A stretch of DNA of 64,000 nt. Source: Cytobacillus sp. IB215665. GTDB lineage: Bacteria > Bacillota > Bacilli > Bacillales > SM2101. The stretch spans positions 62,001 through 126,000 of the forward strand of contig NZ_JAXBME010000002.1 of NCBI RefSeq assembly GCF_033963835.1, in the 5' to 3' direction. The notes under the pieces were generated by a model. The model had not been told where the DNA came from and did no database searches. It worked only from the letters and a program-made list of their open reading frames with translations. This document shows positions 35,401-48,369 of this stretch, piece after piece (the first letter of the stretch is position 1; each line of letters begins with the position of its first letter). A program made the translations under genes and the position numbers.

Positions 35401-36306
35401 ATGGGTGATCAGTGGATTTTTTTAGGTGATACTTTTGTAAGAAAAGAAGATGCAAAAATTTCAGTTTATGATCATGGCTTTTTATACGGAGATGGTGTAT
35501 TCGAAGGTATTCGAGTGTATAGCGGAAACGTTTATCGGATGAAAGAACATATGGATCGTTTATATCGCTCAGCTAAATCAATTATGCTAACTATTCCTTA
35601 TACAGAAGAGGAATTGACAGATCTAGTTGTTCAAGCAATCCAAAAAAATAAGTTTGAAGATGCTTATATTCGTCTTGTGGTTTCTAGGGGTGCTGGTGAT
35701 TTGGGTCTAGATCCATTTAAATGCAGTAAACCTCAAGTTGTTATTATCGTGGAGCCTCTTGCACTTTTTCCGAAAAAGCTGTATGAAACTGGCATAGAGA
35801 TTATTACTGTTGCAACTAGACGAAATAGACCTGATGTTTTAAGCCCTAAAGTTAAATCGTTAAATTATTTAAACAATATTCTAGTGAAAATTGAAGCGCA
35901 TTTGGCAAATGTAAGTGAAGCTTTAATGTTAAATGATCAAGGATATGTTTCAGAAGGGTCAGCGGACAATATTTTTATTGTCAAAGATAGCACCCTCTAT
36001 ACTCCTCCAGGTTATGTTGGAGCCCTTGAAGGGATTACGAGAAATGCAATTTTAGAAATTGCTTCTGAATTAGGTTACGAGCTCAAGGAAGAGCCATTTA
36101 CTCGTCATGATGTATACACCTGTGATGAAGTGTTTCTCACAGGAACAGCAGCAGAGGTCATTGCTGTAGTCAAAGTTGATGGCAGGGAAATTGGCGATGG
36201 AAAGCCAGGAAAACATACTAAAAAGCTGCTTGAGGAGTTTAGAAAAAAAGTCGTTTCTGATGGAGTAAAGGTCTATCAATCAAACCAGGAGGTAACGGCG
36301 GGCTAG
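35401..36306 (+). CDS. ilvE: Branched-chain amino-acid aminotransferase
   Basis: 301-residue class IV PLP aminotransferase; last step of Val, Leu and Ile synthesis. Seen: DHGFLYGDGVFEGIRVYSG (about 22-40), catalytic Lys in SPKVKSLNYLNNIL (about 153-166), EALMLNDQGYVSEGSADNIF and the phosphate site GITRNAILEIA and FLTGTAAEVI. The FEGIR and KSLNYLNN forms favour a branched-chain enzyme over D-amino-acid transaminase. Ribosome site gggaaggagg. It precedes the T-box, so it is outside T-box control unless read-through occurs; it may share an mRNA with ilvB. Confidence 0.9.
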   Translation: MGDQWIFLGDTFVRKEDAKISVYDHGFLYGDGVFEGIRVYSGNVYRMKEHMDRLYRSAKSIMLTIPYTEEELTDLVVQAIQKNKFEDAYIRLVVSRGAGDLGLDPFKCSKPQVVIIVEPLALFPKKLYETGIEIITVATRRNRPDVLSPKVKSLNYLNNILVKIEAHLANVSEALMLNDQGYVSEGSADNIFIVKDSTLYTPPGYVGALEGITRNAILEIASELGYELKEEPFTRHDVYTCDEVFLTGTAAEVIAVVKVDGREIGDGKPGKHTKKLLEEFRKKVVSDGVKVYQSNQEVTAG

Positions 36307-36344
36307 TATATACATTGACTTAGGATTGTAACATCTTTTGTATT

Positions 36345-36666
36345 TTGAAAATTTAGAAAAAACGAGAAAATGTTGAAGAGGATAAGTAATCTTCGAGTTA
36401 GGAAGCTACAGAGAGCCGGAGTTGGTGGAAACCGGTGCTACTATCGAAAGATGAACTCGCCTCCGAGTGTCAACTTGAACGTCATAGTAGAGTTGGCCGG
36501 GTGAAATTTAAAAATTTACCCGTTATCAAAAGGAATAGCATTAGACTATTCATGAGATGATCTTATGATCATGAAAAAGGGTGGTACCGTGGAAAGTAAA
36601 GTCTTTTCACCCCTTACACTTACTGTTATAGTGAGTGTTTGTTGGGGGTGAAGGGGCTTTTTTTAT
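36345..36666 (+). promoter_or_regulatory. T-box riboswitch, leucine specifier (CTC)
   Basis: Stem I apical motif gagagccgg...tggaaaccgg, specifier CTC at 36456-36458 in the context gaaCTCgcctccgag, T-box core AGGGTGGTACCG at 36578-36589, and a terminator pairing ttcacccc (36606-36613) with ggggtgaa (36645-36652) followed by a T run. Uncharged tRNA-Leu(GAG) should stabilise the antiterminator and turn on ilvBNC-leuABCD. A -35-like TTGACT at 36315 may belong to its own promoter. Confidence 0.95.
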
Positions 36667-36667
36667 T

Positions 36668-36820
36668 ACAAAGTTTCCGCATACATTGTTGCTATTGTCA
36701 TTAATTTAAAAATCTAGAACAGTTACTATCCAAATTGTTATCACGAGAAGATGTCACAATACTTGTCTTATACATGTTTCTTTTTTAGTCCAAGAAACAA
36801 CAAACAATGCGAAAACAGCA
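36668..36820 (+). repeat. MITE-like repeat copy between T-box and ilvB
   Basis: Contains cattgttgctattgtc near the left edge and ends aacaatgcgaaaacagca. The left end abuts the T-box terminator's T run. It lengthens the ilvB 5' leader by about 150 bases. Confidence 0.65.
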
Positions 36821-36854
36821 ATTACAAATGAGTGTTCAAAAAGGAGGAAATTAC

Positions 36855-38573
36855 GTGGGCGCAAAGGTAAAGGTAGGTGTAAGAAATAACGTTAAACCAA
36901 AGATGAGCGGATCTTATATGCTAATAGAAGCGTTAAAGAAGGAAAACGTTGAAGTCATTTTTGGTTATCCAGGTGGTGCTGTTCTCCCAATTTACGATTC
37001 ACTTTATGATTCTGGAATAGACCATGTGCTTACAAGACATGAACAAGGAGGCATACATGCAGCTGAAGGTTATGCAAGAATTTCTGGAAAGCCAGGAGTG
37101 GTGATTGCGACTTCTGGTCCAGGAGCAACGAATATCGTAACTGGCTTAACTGATGCAATGATAGATTCATTGCCACTTGTTGTATTTACTGGACAGGTAG
37201 CATCTTCAGTGATTGGAACAGATGCATTCCAAGAAGCAGATATTCTAGGAATTACTACACCAATTACGAAGCACAATTATCAAATAAGAGATGTTAAAGA
37301 CGTACCAAAGGTGATAAAAGAGGCATTTCATATTGCAACGACAGGGCGTCCTGGACCGGTATTAATTGATATTCCGAAAGATATGGCAATACTTGAAGGT
37401 CATTTTGATTACGATCAAAAAATATCTCTTCCAGGGTATCAGCCTACTAGGGAGCCAAATCATCTTCAAATTCGTAAATTAGTTGAAGCAGTCAGTCAAG
37501 CGCAAAAACCGGTTATTCTTGCCGGAGCTGGAGTTCTACATGCAAATGCTTCAAACGAATTGAAGGCATACGCTGAACAACAAAGCATTCCAATTATACA
37601 CACTTTATTAGGTTTAGGTGGCTTTCCAGCAGAGCATGAGTTATCCCTTGGCATGGCGGGTATGCATGGCACATACACAGCCAATATGGCTCTATATGAA
37701 TGTGATTTACTCATAAGTATAGGTGCTAGGTTCGATGATCGAGTAACTGGTAATTTGAAGCATTTCGCACCAGATGCAGTTGTAGCCCACATCGATATTG
37801 ACCCTGCTGAAATCGGTAAAAACGTACCGACGCAAATTCCAGTAGTTGGAGATGCAAAAGAAGCATTAAAAGAACTCATTGCTCAAAATGGTAAATGTGG
37901 ACCTTCAAGTGAATGGCGTAAGAAGGTAGCTAACCGAAAACTAGAATATCCGCTAGTTTATCAAAAGAATACGAACGAACTTAAACCACAAAAAGTAATT
38001 GAATTAATTTACGAACATACAAATGGTGAAGCAATTATTACGACTGACGTTGGGCAACACCAAATGTGGACTGCACAATACTACAAATTTAAATATCCAA
38101 ATAGGTGGGTCACATCTGGAGGGCTAGGTACAATGGGTTTTGGTTTACCAGCAGCTATAGGTGCCCAGCTTGCTGATAGAGAAGCTACTGTCATTTCAAT
38201 TGTCGGTGACGGAGGGTTTCAAATGACCTGTCAGGAACTATCAGTTATGCAGGAACTTAATTTACCTGTCAAAGCTGTAATTATTAACAATCAATCATTA
38301 GGAATGGTTAGACAATGGCAACAAATATTTTATGATGAACGGTATTCACATTCACTTATTCCAAATCAACCAGATTTTGCGAAGCTTGCAGAAGCATACG
38401 GAATTAAAGGGTTAAAAGCAACAACGGAAGCAGAAGCAAAAAAAGTGTTGCAAGAAGCTTTAGAAATTGATGGACCAGTTCTCATCGATTTCCATGTTAC
38501 TTCTGATGAGAATGTTTATCCGATGGTAGCCCCAGGCAAAGGATTACATGAGATGGTGGGGGTGAAATTGTGA
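36855..38573 (+). CDS. ilvB: Acetolactate synthase, large subunit
   Basis: 572-residue ThDP/FAD enzyme that condenses pyruvate to acetolactate or with 2-ketobutyrate. Seen: catalytic Glu region [23 protein letters not shown] region, and ThDP motif [16 protein letters not shown]...NNQ. GTG 36855 is preferred: aaggagg sits 7 bases upstream, and the start MGAKVKV...[11 protein letters not shown] fits B. subtilis IlvB (MGTNVQV...). The ORF from 36807 runs from the repeat and is not used. First gene of a seven-gene operon controlled by the leucine T-box. Confidence 0.95.
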   Translation: MGAKVKVGVRNNVKPKMSGSYMLIEALKKENVEVIFGYPGGAVLPIYDSLYDSGIDHVLTRHEQGGIHAAEGYARISGKPGVVIATSGPGATNIVTGLTDAMIDSLPLVVFTGQVASSVIGTDAFQEADILGITTPITKHNYQIRDVKDVPKVIKEAFHIATTGRPGPVLIDIPKDMAILEGHFDYDQKISLPGYQPTREPNHLQIRKLVEAVSQAQKPVILAGAGVLHANASNELKAYAEQQSIPIIHTLLGLGGFPAEHELSLGMAGMHGTYTANMALYECDLLISIGARFDDRVTGNLKHFAPDAVVAHIDIDPAEIGKNVPTQIPVVGDAKEALKELIAQNGKCGPSSEWRKKVANRKLEYPLVYQKNTNELKPQKVIELIYEHTNGEAIITTDVGQHQMWTAQYYKFKYPNRWVTSGGLGTMGFGLPAAIGAQLADREATVISIVGDGGFQMTCQELSVMQELNLPVKAVIINNQSLGMVRQWQQIFYDERYSHSLIPNQPDFAKLAEAYGIKGLKATTEAEAKKVLQEALEIDGPVLIDFHVTSDENVYPMVAPGKGLHEMVGVKL

Positions 38574-39088
38574 AACGTATTATCACATTAACTGTTAATA
38601 ATCGTTCTGGTGTTTTAAATCGCATTACAGGTTTATTTACAAAACGTCATTATAACATCGAGAGTATAACAGTTGGAGCAACAGAAGTAGCTGGAGTTTC
38701 TCGGATAACATGTGTTGTTCACGTTGAGGATCAGCGAGTAGCTGAGCAAATTACAAAGCAACTAAATAAGCAAATTGATGTCTTGAAGGTAATGGACATA
38801 ACTGATCAAGCTATCGTTGCGAGAGAATTAGCGTTAATTAAAGTAGTTGCACCTCCAGCAACTAGGAATGAAATATATGGTTTAATCGAACCATTTCGAG
38901 CATCAATCCTTGATGTTAGTAAGGATAGCCTTGTTATACAAGTAACTGGAGAATCATCAAAGATTGAAGCACTCATTGAATTAATAAAACCTTATGGAAT
39001 TAAAGAAATAGCTAGAACAGGAACAACAGCATTTGCACGTGGTATGCAAAAAGCTGTAACAAATATAAAATCACATTCAATCGTCTAA
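38570..39088 (+). CDS. ilvN: Acetolactate synthase, small regulatory subunit
   Basis: 172 residues. N-terminal ACT domain ([31 protein letters not shown]) binds valine for feedback control; the C-terminal half stabilises IlvB. GTG/ATGA-type overlap with ilvB (ilvB stop lies inside the new start). B. subtilis calls this gene ilvH. Confidence 0.94.
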   Translation: MKRIITLTVNNRSGVLNRITGLFTKRHYNIESITVGATEVAGVSRITCVVHVEDQRVAEQITKQLNKQIDVLKVMDITDQAIVARELALIKVVAPPATRNEIYGLIEPFRASILDVSKDSLVIQVTGESSKIEALIELIKPYGIKEIARTGTTAFARGMQKAVTNIKSHSIV

Positions 39089-39103
39089 AAAGGGAGAGAT
39101 TAA

Positions 39104-41663
<2,560 letters not shown>

Positions 41664-41747
41664 CAGCTTAACAAGAGAAAACTATCGTATGCCCTCTAAA
41701 TAAACCAATAAGTTAACAATTATAATTTGAGATTGGAGGAATAAAAA

Positions 41748-42860
41748 GTGAAAAAGAAAATTACCGTGTTACCCGGAGATGGAATTGGTCCAGAAGTTAC
41801 TAGAGGGGCAGTAGAAATATTAAAAGCTGTAGGAGAGCGATTTAATCATCAATTTGACTTTATATATAGCTTAATTGGTGGAGCAGCGATTGAACAAACA
41901 GGCAGTCCGTTACCAGATAAGACGTTAAATGATTGCAAACAAAGTGATGCTGTATTGTTAGGTGCTGTTGGAGGACCGCAATGGGATCAAAACCCACCTG
42001 AGCTTCGGCCTGAAAAGGGCTTATTACAAATTCGTAAAGAATTGGAGTTATATGCAAATTTACGACCTGTATCATTTAACCCTAGTTTAATTGAGTCGTC
42101 ACCAATAAAAGAGAATATAATTACAGGCGTTGATTTACTCATCGTAAGAGAGCTTACAGGAGGATTATATTTTGGAAAACCAAGTGCTCGAACGATAGAT
42201 AGAGGAGAAGAATCTGTCGTAGATACACTTTTTTATAAACGAAAAGAAATGAAGAGAATATTAGTCACTGCATTTGAATTGGCTAAGAACCGTCGGAGCA
42301 AAGTTACTTCTGTTGATAAAGCAAATGTACTTGAGTCTAGTCGCATGTGGAGAGAAGTAGCTGAGGAGGTAGCGCAAGATTTTTCAAATGTTCAATTAGA
42401 GCATATGTTGGTCGATAACGCAGCGATGCAATTAATAAAAAATCCAACACAGTTTGATGTTATCGTAACTGAAAATATGTTTGGTGATATATTAAGTGAT
42501 GAAGCATCAATGTTGACGGGATCTTTAGGAATGCTTCCATCGGCAAGTTTGTCAACTACTGGTCCGTGTTTGTATGAACCAATACATGGGTCAGCACCAG
42601 ATATTGCAGGTCAAAATAAAGCGAATCCGGTAGCAATGATATTGTCTACTGCTATGATGCTAAGAAACTCCTTTCAAATGGATGAAGAAGCAAAAGCAAT
42701 TGAAAATGCTGTAAATACAGTGCTTGCTGCTGGACACCGTACTCCTGATGTTGTACAAGAAGGAAAAAGAGCGATTAATACAGAAGAAATGGTTGATCGA
42801 ATTAAAGCAGCTGTACTAGAACATGCTGCAATATCAAACATTATGTCAATATACGCGTAA
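41748..42860 (+). CDS. leuB: 3-Isopropylmalate dehydrogenase
   Basis: 370 residues. NAD-dependent oxidative decarboxylase of leucine synthesis. Seen: ITVLPGDGIGPEVTRG, substrate arginines (ELELYANLRPV, LLIVRELTGGLYFG), VTSVDKANVLESSRMWREV, metal Asp motif TENMFGDILSDEASML and adenine-site HGSAPDIAGQNKANP. ATG 41748 with ttggagg upstream. Confidence 0.96.
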   Translation: MKKKITVLPGDGIGPEVTRGAVEILKAVGERFNHQFDFIYSLIGGAAIEQTGSPLPDKTLNDCKQSDAVLLGAVGGPQWDQNPPELRPEKGLLQIRKELELYANLRPVSFNPSLIESSPIKENIITGVDLLIVRELTGGLYFGKPSARTIDRGEESVVDTLFYKRKEMKRILVTAFELAKNRRSKVTSVDKANVLESSRMWREVAEEVAQDFSNVQLEHMLVDNAAMQLIKNPTQFDVIVTENMFGDILSDEASMLTGSLGMLPSASLSTTGPCLYEPIHGSAPDIAGQNKANPVAMILSTAMMLRNSFQMDEEAKAIENAVNTVLAAGHRTPDVVQEGKRAINTEEMVDRIKAAVLEHAAISNIMSIYA

Positions 42861-42999
42861 ATTATAGGCAGGCCTAAGTGGGAAACCTTGGTACACCCAT
42901 CTAATAGTTCTTTAGACCTATTAGATGGAAACTTATATAGTGTATTTACACGAATGATGTTTGAATAACATTTGACATTATTGAGAGGTGAATTTATTC

Positions 43000-44412
43000 G
43001 TGGAACCAAAAAATATTATAGAAAAAATATGGGAAAAAAATATCGTATATCAAGAAGAAGGCAAGCCTGATTTATTGTATATAGACCTTCATCTCGTTCA
43101 TGAAGTTACTTCCCCACAAGCATTTGAAGGGTTACGTTTAAATAATAGGAAAGTAAGACGCCCGGATTTAACATTTGCGACGATGGATCATAATGTACCT
43201 ACTTTCAATCGCTATATCATCCAAGATGAAGTCGCACAAAATCAAATGACAGCTCTTGAAAAAAATTGTGAAGAATTTGGCATTCATTTAGCAGATTTAA
43301 ACAGTCCTGATCAAGGTATTGTTCATGTTATAGGACCTCAATTAGGTCTCACACAGCCTGGGAAAACAATCGTATGTGGTGATAGTCATACATCGACACA
43401 TGGAGCATTTGGAGCTTTAGCATTCGGTATTGGTACTAGTGAAGTTGAACACGTATTGGCAACTCAAACGTTATGGCAACATCGACCTAAAACATTAAAA
43501 ATCAATATAAATGGTAAGTTAGCTGCTGGTGTTTCAGCAAAAGATGTCATCTTATCTATTATTGGAGAATATGGTGTGAATGTTGGTACAGGTCATATTA
43601 TTGAATTTACAGGTGATACCATCCGTAATATGTCCATGGAGGAACGGATGACCATATGTAATATGTCAATAGAAGCAGGTGCAAAAGCTGGCTTAATTAG
43701 TCCAGATAGAACAACATTTTCATATTTAAAAGGAAAGAAGCATATTCCCGAGGGTGAAGAGTATAATAAATTTGTTAAAAAATGGGAGAGTCTAGCAAGT
43801 GATTCAAATGCAACCTTTGATAGAGTCATTGAAATTGACGCAAGTAAAATAGCTCCAACTGTTACATGGGGAACAACACCGGGGATGAGTGTGACGATCG
43901 AGCAAGTAATACCTTCTCCTCTAGACTTTAATGATGAAGCAGATCAAAGGGCTGTAGATAGTGCACTACAATATATGGGCTTACAAGCTGGTACGCAAAT
44001 TTCTGATGTAGAAATTCAACATGTATTTATAGGTTCATGTACAAATTCAAGGATAAGCGATCTTCGTGAAGCTGCTAAAATTGCGCAAGGGAACAAGGTA
44101 TCAAGTCAGGTAAGAGCGCTAGTTGTACCAGGTTCACAAGAGGTGAAGCGTCAGGCGGAAGAGGAAGGTTTAGCAGATATTTTTATTGCAGCAGGTTTTG
44201 AGTGGCGTGAATCAGGGTGTAGCATGTGCTTAAGTATGAATCCAGATGTTGTACCAGAGGGAGAACGTTGTGCCTCAACATCAAACCGAAATTTTGAAGG
44301 AAGACAAGGGAAAGGTGCTAGAACTCATTTAGTTAGTCCTGCAATGGCAGCAGCAGCTGCTATTTATGGTAGGTTTGTAGATATTAGAAAACTACAAAAA
44401 GCTACTGTGTAG
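43000..44412 (+). CDS. leuC: 3-Isopropylmalate dehydratase, large subunit
   Basis: 470 residues. [4Fe-4S] aconitase-family enzyme isomerising isopropylmalate. Cluster ligands are in [13 protein letters not shown] and [11 protein letters not shown], with the active region [23 protein letters not shown] 43000 ([13 protein letters not shown]) fits the B. subtilis start MMPRTIIEKIWD; a GTG 12 bases earlier overlaps the probable ribosome site gagagg, so it is less likely. leuD follows 89 bases downstream. Confidence 0.95.
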   Translation: MEPKNIIEKIWEKNIVYQEEGKPDLLYIDLHLVHEVTSPQAFEGLRLNNRKVRRPDLTFATMDHNVPTFNRYIIQDEVAQNQMTALEKNCEEFGIHLADLNSPDQGIVHVIGPQLGLTQPGKTIVCGDSHTSTHGAFGALAFGIGTSEVEHVLATQTLWQHRPKTLKININGKLAAGVSAKDVILSIIGEYGVNVGTGHIIEFTGDTIRNMSMEERMTICNMSIEAGAKAGLISPDRTTFSYLKGKKHIPEGEEYNKFVKKWESLASDSNATFDRVIEIDASKIAPTVTWGTTPGMSVTIEQVIPSPLDFNDEADQRAVDSALQYMGLQAGTQISDVEIQHVFIGSCTNSRISDLREAAKIAQGNKVSSQVRALVVPGSQEVKRQAEEEGLADIFIAAGFEWRESGCSMCLSMNPDVVPEGERCASTSNRNFEGRQGKGARTHLVSPAMAAAAAIYGRFVDIRKLQKATV

Positions 44413-44501
44413 TTTAGCAAGTGACATAGTCGGCAGTTGGAACTACTGGGGATTCCTCAAAGTTTTAGCACTTATCTTAAAGTTAAAGGAGAGATAGGGG
44501 T

Positions 44502-45086
44502 ATGGAACCATTTCATATTCATACTGGTAAGGTAGCAGGGTTAGATCGTGTAAATGTTGATACTGACCAAATCATACCTAAGCAATTTTTAAAAAGAATA
44601 GAGCGAACAGGGTTTGGTCAATATTTATTTTATGACTGGCGGTATCTTGATGATCATACATTAAATTCTGATTTTGAATTAAATAAACAGGAAAACGCTG
44701 GTGCAACAATACTTGTTGCAAATGAAAATTTTGGATGTGGCTCTTCTCGTGAACATGCCCCGTGGGCATTACAAGACTATGGATTTAAAGTAATTATCGC
44801 TCCATCATTTGCTGATATATTTTATGGAAATTGCTTAAAAAATGGTTTGCTCCCAATTAAATTAGATAGAGAAGATGTAAAGTATATATTATATGAAGGA
44901 AATAGTTCTAACTATACTTTACAAATAGATTTAGAGAATCAAAATATCTCGGATGAGAAAGGCTTTAGTAAAGGATTTTTCATTGATCAATACAGAAAAG
45001 AGTTGTTAGTTAAAGGCTGGGATGAAATAGACTTGACTTTTGTTTATGAAAAACACATATCACAATATGAGAAATTAAATAAGTAG
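44502..45086 (+). CDS. leuD: 3-Isopropylmalate dehydratase, small subunit
   Basis: 194 residues. Swivel domain partner of LeuC: VDTDQIIPKQFLKRIERTGFG and the substrate loop NENFGCGSSREHAPWALQDY, then IIAPSFADIFYGNCLKNGLLP. Ribosome site aaaggagag. Last gene of the ilv-leu operon; a hairpin follows. Confidence 0.96.
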   Translation: MEPFHIHTGKVAGLDRVNVDTDQIIPKQFLKRIERTGFGQYLFYDWRYLDDHTLNSDFELNKQENAGATILVANENFGCGSSREHAPWALQDYGFKVIIAPSFADIFYGNCLKNGLLPIKLDREDVKYILYEGNSSNYTLQIDLENQNISDEKGFSKGFFIDQYRKELLVKGWDEIDLTFVYEKHISQYEKLNK

Positions 45087-45089
45087 TAG

Positions 45090-45126
45090 AGGCGCCCAGG
45101 TTCTTTCCGAGGCGCTTCTTGTTTTC
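45090..45126 (+). terminator. Terminator after leuD
   Basis: aggcgcc (45090-45096) pairs with ggcgctt (45111-45117, one G-T), then cttgttttct. Closes the ilv-leu operon. Confidence 0.7.
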
Positions 45127-45191
45127 TGTTCACTTACTTGATAAACTTAATAACACAAAAGTACGAAAATGGCTATAGGGCGGTAAAATTG

Positions 45192-46202
45192 ATGGCAGAT
45201 AACAGAAAACAAAGAGAAAATATTCTTCCCTTCCCTAATCTAAAAGAACGGCTTATTGAAAAGGGGTTTGATCAACTACAGCAAAAGCAATTTCAAGAAG
45301 CACTTTTGTTGTTTGATCAAGCAGGTGAAATAGAAAGAGATCACCCTGAAATTGAATTAGGTACTGTGTTATGCCTGTTTGAGTTAAATAGATTTGAGGA
45401 AGCAAAAGAAATATGTAATAGCATGCTGCAAAAAGGAATTGGCGACTATTATCAAGTTTTACAAATATATACGTCTATTCTGCTACAGCAAGGGCATTAC
45501 AATGAAATCATTACTACGATTGAGGCTATACTTCAAGAGGGGAATATCCCTTCAGAATATGCTGAAAATATGTTTAAACTTCTAGACTTCAGTAGAAAAA
45601 TGAATGTCAATAATGTGGAGAGTAGTAATAACGATAATATTGCCGAAGGTAGCACTTTGGATCAAATGCTCAACCAAGGCGATGATATTGAAGAACACTG
45701 GAAAGCAATTCAACTTCTTCGAAATCAAAATGTTCGACGTGAGAGACAAACTATAGAGACATATTTAATTAACCCTAAAAAATCACCACTTATTAAATCT
45801 GCTTTATTACAAGTTTTAATGGAGCAAGAAGTAGATTTTGATATAAGTATCATTAAATTTAATCGAGATATAACAATAAAACCAACCGAGCTTTTAGATA
45901 GTAGAGAGGATCCTTTTACAAAAGAAGTTTTAACAATACTGGAAAAGAATGTTTCGAATGAAAATCCGACTTTATATGAAGTAATTAAAGAGATTTGGTT
46001 TAGACATTTGTTCATTTTATTTCCTTTATACCCTGAACCTAGGGAAGCAAATCTCTGGGCTGCAGCATTACATATAATAGCTTTGGAGATGCAGGGGTTT
46101 GATCATGACCGACATAGTATAGTATCCAAGTATGATGTAAATAATGACCAATTAATGCAAGCATGTGAAGCCATCTATAAGATTGAGGACATTTCTTCAT
46201 AG
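45192..46202 (+). CDS. ysoA: TPR-repeat protein YsoA-like
   Basis: 336 residues, cytoplasmic. Tetratricopeptide-like helices occupy about 20-150: RLIEKGFDQLQQKQFQEALL, EIELGTVLCLFELNRFEEAK, ILLQQGHYNEIITTIEAIL. The C-terminal half is helical without a named domain (WFRHLFILFPLYPEPREANL). ATG 45192 has agggcgg 8 bases upstream. Its place between leuD and tig is the same as ysoA in B. subtilis. Function unknown; such proteins usually mediate protein-protein contact. Confidence 0.8.
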   Translation: MADNRKQRENILPFPNLKERLIEKGFDQLQQKQFQEALLLFDQAGEIERDHPEIELGTVLCLFELNRFEEAKEICNSMLQKGIGDYYQVLQIYTSILLQQGHYNEIITTIEAILQEGNIPSEYAENMFKLLDFSRKMNVNNVESSNNDNIAEGSTLDQMLNQGDDIEEHWKAIQLLRNQNVRRERQTIETYLINPKKSPLIKSALLQVLMEQEVDFDISIIKFNRDITIKPTELLDSREDPFTKEVLTILEKNVSNENPTLYEVIKEIWFRHLFILFPLYPEPREANLWAAALHIIALEMQGFDHDRHSIVSKYDVNNDQLMQACEAIYKIEDISS

Positions 46203-46292
46203 TAAATGAGTTGAACATTAAATAGTCATACTACCTACATAACTGGGAATCTTTAACTGTTAATTAATTTATATAAAAAAATCAGTTTGTGT

Positions 46293-46320
46293 TGAAAGCA
46301 AATTATTCTGTGTTATAATG
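46293..46320 (+). promoter_or_regulatory. Sigma-A promoter of tig
   Basis: TTGAAA (46293-46298), 16-base spacer, extended -10 TGTTATAAT (TATAAT at 46315-46320). Strong match, 126 bases before the tig start. Confidence 0.8.
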
Positions 46321-46445
46321 TAGTGGTTGTATTGTAGTAAATTTGAAGCTACATATAAGTGCGCAAAAAGATAATGATACAATCAATTCGTTATCTATCA
46401 TATTTGATTAATGAAGCATATAAATAGATGTTGGAGGGAATTTTT

Positions 46446-47732
46446 ATGTCTGCAAAATGGGAAAAATCAGAAGGGAACCAAGGTGTCCTAACTGTTGAAG
46501 TAGATGCGGAAAAAGTTAATGAAGGACTAGATGCTGCGTTTAACAAAGTTGTGAAACAGGTGAACGTTCCTGGTTTCCGTAAAGGTAAAATGCCAAGAAG
46601 CCTATTTGAAAAAAGGTTCGGAGTAGAGTCTTTATATCAAGATGCTTTAGATATTTTATTACCTGAGGCATACTCTGCAGCTGTAGAGGAAACTGGAATT
46701 GAACCAGTTGATCGCCCAGATGTTGATATTGAACAAATGGAAAAAGGTAAAACACTTATTTTCACAGCGAAGGTAACAGTGAAACCGGAAGTTAAATTAG
46801 GTGAATATAAAGGCTTAGAAGTTGAAGAACTTGATGCTACTGTAACTGATGAAGATGTCGATAATGAACTTAAGCAACTTCAAGAACGCCAAGCAGAATT
46901 AACTTTAAAAGAAGAAGGTTCTGTTGAAAACGGTAATACAGTAATCATGGATTTCGAAGGTTTTGTTAATGGTGAAGCATTTGAAGGTGGAACAGCTGAA
47001 AATTATTCATTAGAGATCGGATCAGGTACATTTATTCCTGGTTTTGAAGATCAGTTAGTTGGTTTAGAAGCAGGTGCTGAAAAAGAAGTTGAAGTAACTT
47101 TCCCTGAAGAATACCACTCTGAAGAATTAGCTGGTAAGCCAGCAACGTTTAAGGTGAAAGTTCATGAAATAAAAGCAAAGGAACTTCCAGTCTTAGATGA
47201 TGAGTTTGCAAAAGATGTTGATGATGAAGTTGAATCTTTAGAAGAATTAACAACAAAAACGAAAGAAAAATTACAAGAAACTAAAAAGCGTGAAGCAGAG
47301 GATAACCTTAGAAATTCATTAATAGAAAAAGCTGCTGAAAATGCTGAAGTAGAAATTCCTGAAGCGATGTTTAAAACTGAGACAGATAGAATGGTTCAAG
47401 AGTTTGAACAGCGTCTACAAATGCAAGGTATGAACCTTGAGTTATACACACAATTCTCTGGTCAAGATGAAGCGGCACTCAGAGAGCAAATGAAGGAAGA
47501 GGCTGAAAAGCGCGTTAAAATTAACTTAACTTTAGAAGCAATTGCTGAAGCTGAGAATTTTGATGTTACAGACGAAGAAATTGAAAAAGAACTTGAAAAT
47601 ATGGCAGGTATGTACAACATGCCTATAGAAGAAATTAAGAAGATGTTAGGGAATTTAGATAGCATCAAAGGAGATTTAAAAATTCGTAAATCAATTGATT
47701 TTCTTGTAGAGAATCGTAAAGATGTTGCATAA
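46446..47732 (+). CDS. tig: Trigger factor
   Basis: 428-residue ribosome-associated chaperone and prolyl isomerase. Ribosome-docking signature [20 protein letters not shown] (about 34-53), FKBP-type domain about 160-245 ([41 protein letters not shown]), and a helical C-terminal arm. ATG 46446 ([13 protein letters not shown]) is chosen over one 18 bases earlier because ttggaggg lies between them. Precedes clpX as in B. subtilis. Confidence 0.97.
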   Translation: MSAKWEKSEGNQGVLTVEVDAEKVNEGLDAAFNKVVKQVNVPGFRKGKMPRSLFEKRFGVESLYQDALDILLPEAYSAAVEETGIEPVDRPDVDIEQMEKGKTLIFTAKVTVKPEVKLGEYKGLEVEELDATVTDEDVDNELKQLQERQAELTLKEEGSVENGNTVIMDFEGFVNGEAFEGGTAENYSLEIGSGTFIPGFEDQLVGLEAGAEKEVEVTFPEEYHSEELAGKPATFKVKVHEIKAKELPVLDDEFAKDVDDEVESLEELTTKTKEKLQETKKREAEDNLRNSLIEKAAENAEVEIPEAMFKTETDRMVQEFEQRLQMQGMNLELYTQFSGQDEAALREQMKEEAEKRVKINLTLEAIAEAENFDVTDEEIEKELENMAGMYNMPIEEIKKMLGNLDSIKGDLKIRKSIDFLVENRKDVA

Positions 47733-47750
47733 TAATAAGTAAGAAGTAAA

Positions 47751-47781
47751 ACAAGGCACGAAGTACATCGTGCCTTGTTTT
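47751..47781 (+). terminator. Terminator after tig
   Basis: Perfect 11-bp stem acaaggcacga/tcgtgccttgt with a 6-base loop, then ttta. Strong. Confidence 0.88.
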
Positions 47782-47878
47782 ATCTAATCAGAGGATAATT
47801 TAGGCGTCTTATTTTTCCATGTATTGCTAACAATAATGTTATTTTTTTTAAATGAGTATGGGTAAAGTAATTATTAAT

Positions 47879-47925
47879 GGCTCTTATCTAACCAAGTTGC
47901 TAATGATCATAAGTTAGAAGAGCTC
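47879..47925 (+). repeat. Short inverted repeat ggctcttatctaac/gttagaagagctc
   Basis: A 13-base imperfect inverted repeat whose ends resemble the tip of the MITE-like family (ggctctt), just upstream of a full copy. It could be a minimal or nested element. Confidence 0.35.
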
Positions 47926-47937
47926 GTTTTAAAAAAA

Positions 47938-48100
47938 AGCTCTTTTTGCAAAATTTGTTGCTATTATCACCAAATTAGCCCCATAAAAAATGGCTCTAGA
48001 TGTTAGTCATCATGTTTCATAAGAAAAGAAGCTACGAACACTAGTTGTGTACGTATTTATTTCTCAGTAGGAAAAAAACAACCAATGAGAAAATTGCTTA
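47938..48100 (+). repeat. MITE-like repeat copy between tig and clpX
   Basis: 163 bp: agctctttttgcaaaatttg at the left, internal box agaagctacgaacactagtt-gtgt, right end caaccaatgagaaaattgct. The remaining part of the 637-base tig-clpX gap holds the tig terminator, the short inverted repeat and the clpX promoter region. Confidence 0.65.
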
Positions 48101-48216
48101 ATTCATAAACGATAAGTAGGTCAGTGCATTCTACTGTTATTATTTATCCTTATGAGTTATAATGTTGTATTAATAAAGATGATCAGCTGTTATACATAGT
48201 GTTGAGCGCATTATTT

Positions 48217-48244
48217 TTGTTAGCAAGTACATTTGTGATAAAAT
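48217..48244 (+). promoter_or_regulatory. Candidate clpX promoter
   Basis: TTGTTA (48217-48222), 16-base spacer, extended -10 TGATAAAAT ending at 48244. About 125 bases upstream of the start. Confidence 0.5.
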
Positions 48245-48369
48245 GCAATACATAACTTTTTTAAATCGGTAATTTTGATTGTAATATGAGGATAACGAGA
48301 ACATAGAAGGATAAGGCGCTGTTGCTTTAAACATCCTCCATAAGAAAAAATGAAATAAGGGGTGAAAAT

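Noticed and set aside
37496-37879. 127-codon minus-strand ORF inside ilvB
   Set aside because: It is a mirror-frame shadow of a well-identified enzyme, with no ribosome site.
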